Assembly (NCBI GenBank): GCA_013115145.1 | Contig: JAAPAO010000479.1 | Coordinates: 1 to 21,935, forward strand | Length of the DNA: 21,935 nt | DNA from: Perkinsus chesapeaki | Lineage: Eukaryota; Perkinsozoa; Perkinsida; Perkinsidae | Direction: 5' to 3' | Part shown: one piece after another, positions 17,902-21,935 of the stretch | Layout: every line of letters starts with the position of its first letter | Position numbering within the stretch: the stretch's first letter is position 1 | Made by a program: the position numbers and the translations under genes | The notes under the pieces: model-generated | What the model saw: only the letters and a program-made list of their open reading frames with translations | Told to the model about the DNA's origin: nothing | Database searches by the model: none

Positions 17902-20453
17902 ATGTTATCAACCCTCAATCCTCTCCTACGTGGATTTTGTTCTTCTTCTACAGCAGCTGCAGCGGCACACACGCCACGGCCGCCGTCCAAGGCACCCATG
18001 AGGAAGCCACAGTGGCTTAAAATGACATACCCGTAGTAGCAGTGGCTCGACGCTAGCAATGTCGTGCAAAATCACAATGCTAGTCTCTGCGATCGATCAG
18101 GGGGCTAACCGACGAGGGTCTGTCACGCTACCATGGCTTGAAGGCTAATATAAAGTCCACCGGCTTGGCCACGGTTTGCCAGGAGGCTAAGTGCCCCAAT
18201 ATAGGGGAATGCTGGAGTGGCGGCACAGCTACTATTATGCTAATGGGAGACACTTGCACTAGGTAGGGAACCCGGTGGGGTGTTGCAATCGATATGAAGT
18301 ATTCAGGGGATGCCGGTTTTGTGCAGTGAAAACGAGCCGACGGCCGCCTGCTTTGGACGCCAGCGAACCCTCAACAGTTGCGGAGACCATATCCAAGTGG
18401 AAAGGTGAAGATGGTAAGCAACTGAATTACATTGTAATATTTTGGGGCTCCAATACAAAAGGCTTGACTGGGGTAACAGGTGCTCACCAGTGTTGATCGA
18501 GATGACGTGCTAGATCAAGGGTCAATGCATATAGCTGAAACGGTGCGGAAGTTGAAGGAGCGGATGCCAGACTTGCTGGTCGAGGCACTCGTCCCTGATT
18601 TCAAGGGTGACAGGTAGTGGGTCTGTTAGTAGGGGAAATATGTGGTTATTAGTTTCTGTGTGAAGGAGGTTGCTACTAGCGGCTTGGACGTATATGCCCA
18701 TAATATCGAGACAGTCGAGCGTCTAACACCCTCAGTGAGAGACCGTCGAGCTGGATATAGGCAGAGTCTAAGTGAGCTACTTGGTATCTTATTACTTAAT
18801 CATGAATCTTACTAGATACTTTGGAGCTTGCCAAGGAGTACTGCCCCTCATTGTTAACTAAATCGTCGATAATGCTGGGACTGGGTGAAGAGGATGATGA
18901 GGTAATACTTAGGAGAACAACGGTAGCAGATCTACCGCTGCTATTGGGCTTATACCTCCGAAAATTGTGCCGGTGCCTGTACACTTGGCAGTGGTATCTA
19001 TAATGATTGGTTGAGTTATTGAATGTTGTTACTAAACTATAGTACTAGTTGGCCTTGATGACTTTGATTATGACATAGAAGCCAGCCTAGATCGTTCATC
19101 AATACCGGTGCTCGTGTTGCTTGTTTATAGTGTGCCATTTTATAGGGCAGCAGCTGCTGCTGGCAGCACACCCGGCACATTCGTCTCTTACCTTTCATTA
19201 TTACCCATTGTTATGATATGTAATATTGACGATATCTATATTTTCCTGCATACTTCCCTGATACTCCGGCATGGTACCCTTGCTGCAACTCGGCTAATGA
19301 TTCAGTAAAAACCGAGAAATGACGTAACACCCGTGAAAGTTTTGCCGGAAATATGGACTATGTTCATTTATATGACCATCACCTGGGCCCAGGATACGTA
19401 TTGGGCGAAATATGAGTCATCTCGAAAATGAACTATGAATATATTTTTATAGATGGACTTCATATCTACTATAGGATAAAGGATAGTATCTAGGATTTAG
19501 TATATATTCGATAACCAACGGAAACATTTCGAGCGAATCTTTCTCAGGTAGAGCAAGCTATGACTGATCTCCGAAGCTCAGGCGTCGACGTCGTTACTTT
19601 TGGCCAGTAGGAATATAGATATTTCGTGGCGCGTGACGCTGTGGTTTAGGTATCTTCAGCCTACTAAGCACCATATGAAGGTAACTCGCTATGTAACGCC
19701 GGCGGAGTTCGAGAAGTGGAAAAGTGTGGCTGAGAAAATGGGATTTCTGTAGGCTTTGGTGGGGGGGGTCATACTACCATAGTGCTATCATCGATTTTTG
19801 TGGAGGATATCGAAAAGATGGTATGAAAGTCGCCGTGCTATGCAATTGGGTGTCTCGTACTACTTGCTGGGTTCCTACCCGTCTATCGCTGAGGCTCAAT
19901 CGAACAAGGCGAGGTTTCTTCGCTAATGTCTCCAAACCTTCTTCGTTTTACATGCCTTCGAGTGTACAACTTTTCGACTTCGGTAACTGTTATAGTTATA
20001 TAATATAATAACAGTATACGATACCTATATCTTAACATATATTATCGTATATGTTATACAGTATTATTTTCCTTCTCGGGCGGCAGCACTTGTTCTTTCA
20101 TCAGGCAGCAGACAGTAGGCAGTATTGGAGTATAGCTGCGGGCTCAGTCACTCGTAGGAGATTGGGCAGCAGCCCTATGAAGTGTAGCGGCACTATCATA
20201 GTATTAGTATTATACTCATTATATATCTCTCTTATAGTTCCTCATATTACTCTATATAAGTGTGATGAATCTACCTTTTATAGCGTCTCATCAGAGTTCC
20301 TAGTCTGATCCGGTGTATCGAAGCTCCTCTTTATCAATGTATTACAGATACTGTGCCAGTGGCCCTATGGTGCGGAGTAGCTATCGGGCTGGTGAGTTCT
20401 ATATGGATGCTATGATAAGGCAAAGGCGCGGCGCCAACAGTAGCAAAGGTTGA
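17902..20453 (+). CDS. LIAS: Lipoyl synthase, radical SAM enzyme
   Basis: This enzyme inserts two sulfurs into octanoyl groups bound to lipoyl domains, the last step of organellar lipoate synthesis. Nine exons close in phase to 340 aa: 17902-18032, 18101-18262, 18307-18433, 18480-18613, 18653-18771, 18816-18901, 19548-19606, 19650-19748 and 20348-20453. The auxiliary-cluster cysteines are C70, C75 and C81 (CX4CX5C, in [14 protein letters not shown]). The radical-SAM cysteines are C96, C100 and C103 (CX3CX2C). [31 protein letters not shown] and the SGPMV-RSSY cluster-ligand motif are all present. The first roughly 30 residues ([12 protein letters not shown], then Ser/Ala-rich, no acidic residue) look like a mitochondrial presequence. 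Seven... the six short introns are 39-68 nt, whereas introns 6 and 8 are 646 and 599 nt. Intron 7 carries the TTCGTGGCGCGTGACG element. Confidence 0.96.
18902..19547 (+). other. Long intron 6 of lipoyl synthase
   Basis: This 646-nt intron lies between phase-0 exons, ten or more times longer than most introns here. It contains a perfect 14-bp palindrome GCAGCAGCTGCTGC (19147-19160) and AT-rich sequence near 19430-19500. No coding frame or known element is recognised. Confidence 0.7.
19623..19638 (+). repeat. TTCGTGGCGCGTGACG element in lipoyl synthase intron 7
   Basis: The copy sits inside the 43-nt intron 19607-19649 (GTAGGA...TTTAG), whose borders are fixed by the conserved peptide GQYLQPT across the junction. 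It is identical over 16 bp to the intergenic copy at 5229-5244. Confidence 0.85.
19749..20347 (+). other. Long intron 8 of lipoyl synthase
   Basis: This 599-nt intron has its borders set by joining MGFL to [12 protein letters not shown] in phase. It begins GTAGGC, contains a G run near 19760, and has an AT-rich centre with an inverted repeat. An open frame runs through its first third but has no recognisable domain. Confidence 0.75.
20010..20055. repeat. AT-rich inverted repeat in intron 8
   Basis: AACAGTATACGATA (20010-20023) and TATCGTATATGTT (20043-20055) can pair with about one mismatch around a roughly 19-nt AT-rich loop. It could be a small hairpin or the remnant of a MITE-like insertion. 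Confidence 0.5.
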
Positions 20454-20495
20454 TCACGTTTAGAAGTTTTTCGTGCAACTCATCTGGGAGCTGAG

Positions 20496-20512
20496 TTTTG
20501 TGGCGCAGTGAC
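20496..20512 (+). repeat. Element copy between lipoyl synthase and next gene
   Basis: TTTTGTGGCGCAGTGAC is a variant of the element. It is followed by TTTTAG (to 20518) and, 20 nt on, the ATG at 20539 of the next gene. The 85-bp gap between the two same-strand genes is therefore built like the 3' half of the element-bearing introns. It could serve as a trans-splice or 5' UTR acceptor. Confidence 0.55.
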
Positions 20513-20538
20513 TTTTAGGTTTTATCTTTGTATTTGAT

Positions 20539-21532
20539 ATGCCATTTGGATCGCTCCCATACTACTACGCCTCCGCTGGCTTCGGCGGTCCCTTCGCGAC
20601 GGCATCAGCGAGTGACGATGAGGAAATTCAAAAAGGTTCCTTTGATAATGCCACGGTAAGAAATAGAAGCGATGGAGAATTACGTGGCGCGCGGTTTTTA
20701 GGTTGCAGTGTCGTTGAGGAATGGGGTGACGAATATTCGTGAAGGGAAGTTGGAGTTTGATATGGCGAATCCACATTTTATTACTATTGATGGCAAAAGG
20801 CTTGCTATAGGTAAGGTTAGCTTCAGTGCGAAGGGACGGAGCTCGGACGGACGGATGCACAGTGCAATGTTATTTTGGCAATTATAACGATATGAATCTG
20901 GTTCACTTGTACGAATGTGGGGGGTGATATTTTCATCTAGGTATTGACAGCGATGAAGTCACTTTAGAGCACGGCCCGAAATGTGATGTAGTCGAGGAGC
21001 TGCCTAAGGTAGCTGTGGACTCTGCCGCAGCGGCAACTGCTCCTGCTGGTACTCTCGGACGTAAGGTTCGTATCAATGTAAGTTAGTCCACGATCGCACT
21101 GGGAAGATTTGAAGAATACGCGTATCTTAGGTTGAAGGTGGTAGTGATGCCATGTTCGCTGCACTTGAAAGATTTGTTGAGGATGCCAATCGTGGCGCTC
21201 AGCCCACATTCGAGGAGCAGATGGATCAGGCTCTGGACGACTTTGCCGATAAAGTCGACGATGCCTGCGACAGGTAGGCAGATAATTTCGTGGCGCGCGA
21301 CATTACCATTGATGTTAGATTGCAAGCATGGCTTGACAGTTGGTCAGCAGATCCGGCCACCTCGCTCGAGGCCGCTGAAGCTGCGAAGGAGGCCGATGTT
21401 GCTGCTGCTGCTGCCGAGAAGCATATCACTTTGGGTGTCGAGAAGGAGGATCCGGCAAAGAGCGAAGGCACTCAGACTACACACGTGAAGACTAGCACTA
21501 AGGACGGCGGTGAAGACTGGGTGGTTGTTTGA
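20539..21532 (+). CDS. Acidic protein of unknown function, five exons
   Basis: Exons 20539-20655, 20702-20810, 20941-21077, 21131-21273 and 21319-21532 close in phase to 239 aa. I do not recognise the family. The N-terminus is Gly/Tyr/Ala-rich (MPFGSLPYYYASAGFGG). A probable beta-rich part follows (VAVSLRNGVTNI, then HFITIDGKRLAIGIDSDEV), then an Ala-rich linker, an acidic helical region (FEEQMDQALDDFADKVDD), another Ala/Glu-rich helix and a Lys/Thr tail ending DWVVV. There is no signal peptide or membrane segment. Introns 1 (46 nt) and 4 (45 nt) each carry the TGGCGCG element; introns 2 and 3 are 130 and 53 nt. The start is the first ATG after an acceptor-like TTTTAG. It is probably a cytosolic or nuclear lineage-specific protein. 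Confidence 0.7.
20680..20694 (+). repeat. Element copy in intron 1 of the acidic-protein gene
   Basis: TTACGTGGCGCGCGG lies in the 46-nt intron 20656-20701 (GTAAGA...TTTTTAG). It is the most divergent intronic copy, lacking the GAC after the core. Confidence 0.7.
21286..21301 (+). repeat. Element copy in intron 4 of the acidic-protein gene
   Basis: TTTCGTGGCGCGCGAC lies in the 45-nt intron 21274-21318 (GTAGGC...GTTAG). The intron resembles lipoyl synthase intron 7 over its whole length, not only in the core: both begin GTAGG, run through A/T-rich sequence to the core, and end TTAG. Confidence 0.8.
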
Positions 21533-21783
21533 GCAAACACTGTGGTGACTTCAGTACTCTATATCATCGTCATCATCATCGGACGTATGTTCGTTGACCA
21601 TCTTTAAATACCAAACCTTCACTGAAGGTGGATGACGTTTCTATGAGATGGCAGTTGAAGGAGCAGCGCTGCTGGTGACAGTTGCTGCATTCTTTATTGT
21701 TACCTCAAACTGTAGTTTATCGGTTTTGTAGGCGCCAGTTGGTTATGAGTCTTTGAGTTTTAGTGCCTCTAATTGTCTTTATA
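21533..21783 (+). other. 3' flank of the acidic-protein gene
   Basis: Presumed 3' UTR and spacer. It has a short TCATCATCATC run near 21566 but no gene or RNA that I can support. Confidence 0.4.
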
Positions 21784-21935
21784 TTATTTATTACCATACT
21801 TCATCTTATTCATTACTATACTTTTCCTTATTTATTGACATACTTTACCTTATTCATTACCATACTTTACCTTATTCATTACCATACTTTACCTTATTCA
21901 TTACCATACTTTACCTTATTCATTACCATACTTTA
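21784..21935 (+). repeat. 22-bp tandem repeat (minisatellite), cut by window end
   Basis: The unit is TTATTCATTACCATACTTTA plus CC. Units start at 21784, 21806, 21828, 21850, 21872, 21894 and 21916; the last is 20 nt long at the window edge. The first three are diverged and the last four identical over the bases present, so the array has been growing or homogenising towards the right and continues outside. Confidence 0.95.

Noticed and set aside
19749-20008. Coding-looking open frame at the start of lipoyl synthase intron 8
   Set aside because: Lipoyl synthase motifs resume exactly at 20348 in phase, and the frame has no recognisable domain.
21784-21935. CRISPR-like array
   Set aside because: Units are head-to-tail 22-bp repeats with no spacers, in a eukaryotic context.

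Overview
The window looks like nuclear DNA of an alveolate protist, most probably a perkinsid (Perkinsus-like). This is inferred from a four-EF-hand calcium-dependent protein kinase (CDPK), a divergent pepsin-type protease, and very many GT-AG introns of only 38-54 nt that are needed to keep conserved proteins in frame. I have no database match behind the taxon call. Exon models were built by hand from reading frame, GT-AG sites and family knowledge. The models for lipoyl synthase, DCAF13/Sof1, the KIN17-like gene and the right-hand acidic protein close exactly in phase.

Layout. Minus strand: a KIN17 C-terminal-type gene (127-913) and an EF-hand/WD40 gene of at least eight exons (1129-4795, possibly reaching about 5.1 kb). 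Plus strand: an intronless-looking CDPK (5828-7714) and a probable single-pass membrane protein whose 5' exons are unresolved (to 8955). Minus strand: an A1-type aspartic protease (9759-10844). A decayed zone follows (about 11.5-12.3 kb) holding an eroded copy of the DCAF13 3' end and of the gene after it, then a small putative membrane/secreted protein (13273-13772), a tentative gene (14387-15170) and a ten-exon DCAF13/Sof1 gene (15188-17259). Plus strand: tRNA-Cys(GCA), a nine-exon lipoyl synthase gene (17902-20453), a five-exon gene of unknown function (20539-21532), and a 22-bp minisatellite running off the right edge.

The genes do not form one pathway. DCAF13 and KIN17 are housekeeping nuclear RNA/DNA factors, lipoyl synthase belongs to organellar lipoate synthesis, and the CDPK and protease are signalling or lineage-specific.

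The most interesting signals are in the introns. Three short introns in two neighbouring genes share a core around TTCGTGGCGCGYGAC; a further copy lies between those genes just before a start codon, and one copy matches an intron copy over 16 bp in the spacer upstream of the CDPK. Two adjacent DCAF13 introns each carry an antisense Pol III B-box-like sequence. The CDPK contains an in-frame 204-nt GT...AG segment whose end repeats the DFG motif exactly one segment-length later, so it may be an activation-loop insert or an intron born by tandem duplication.
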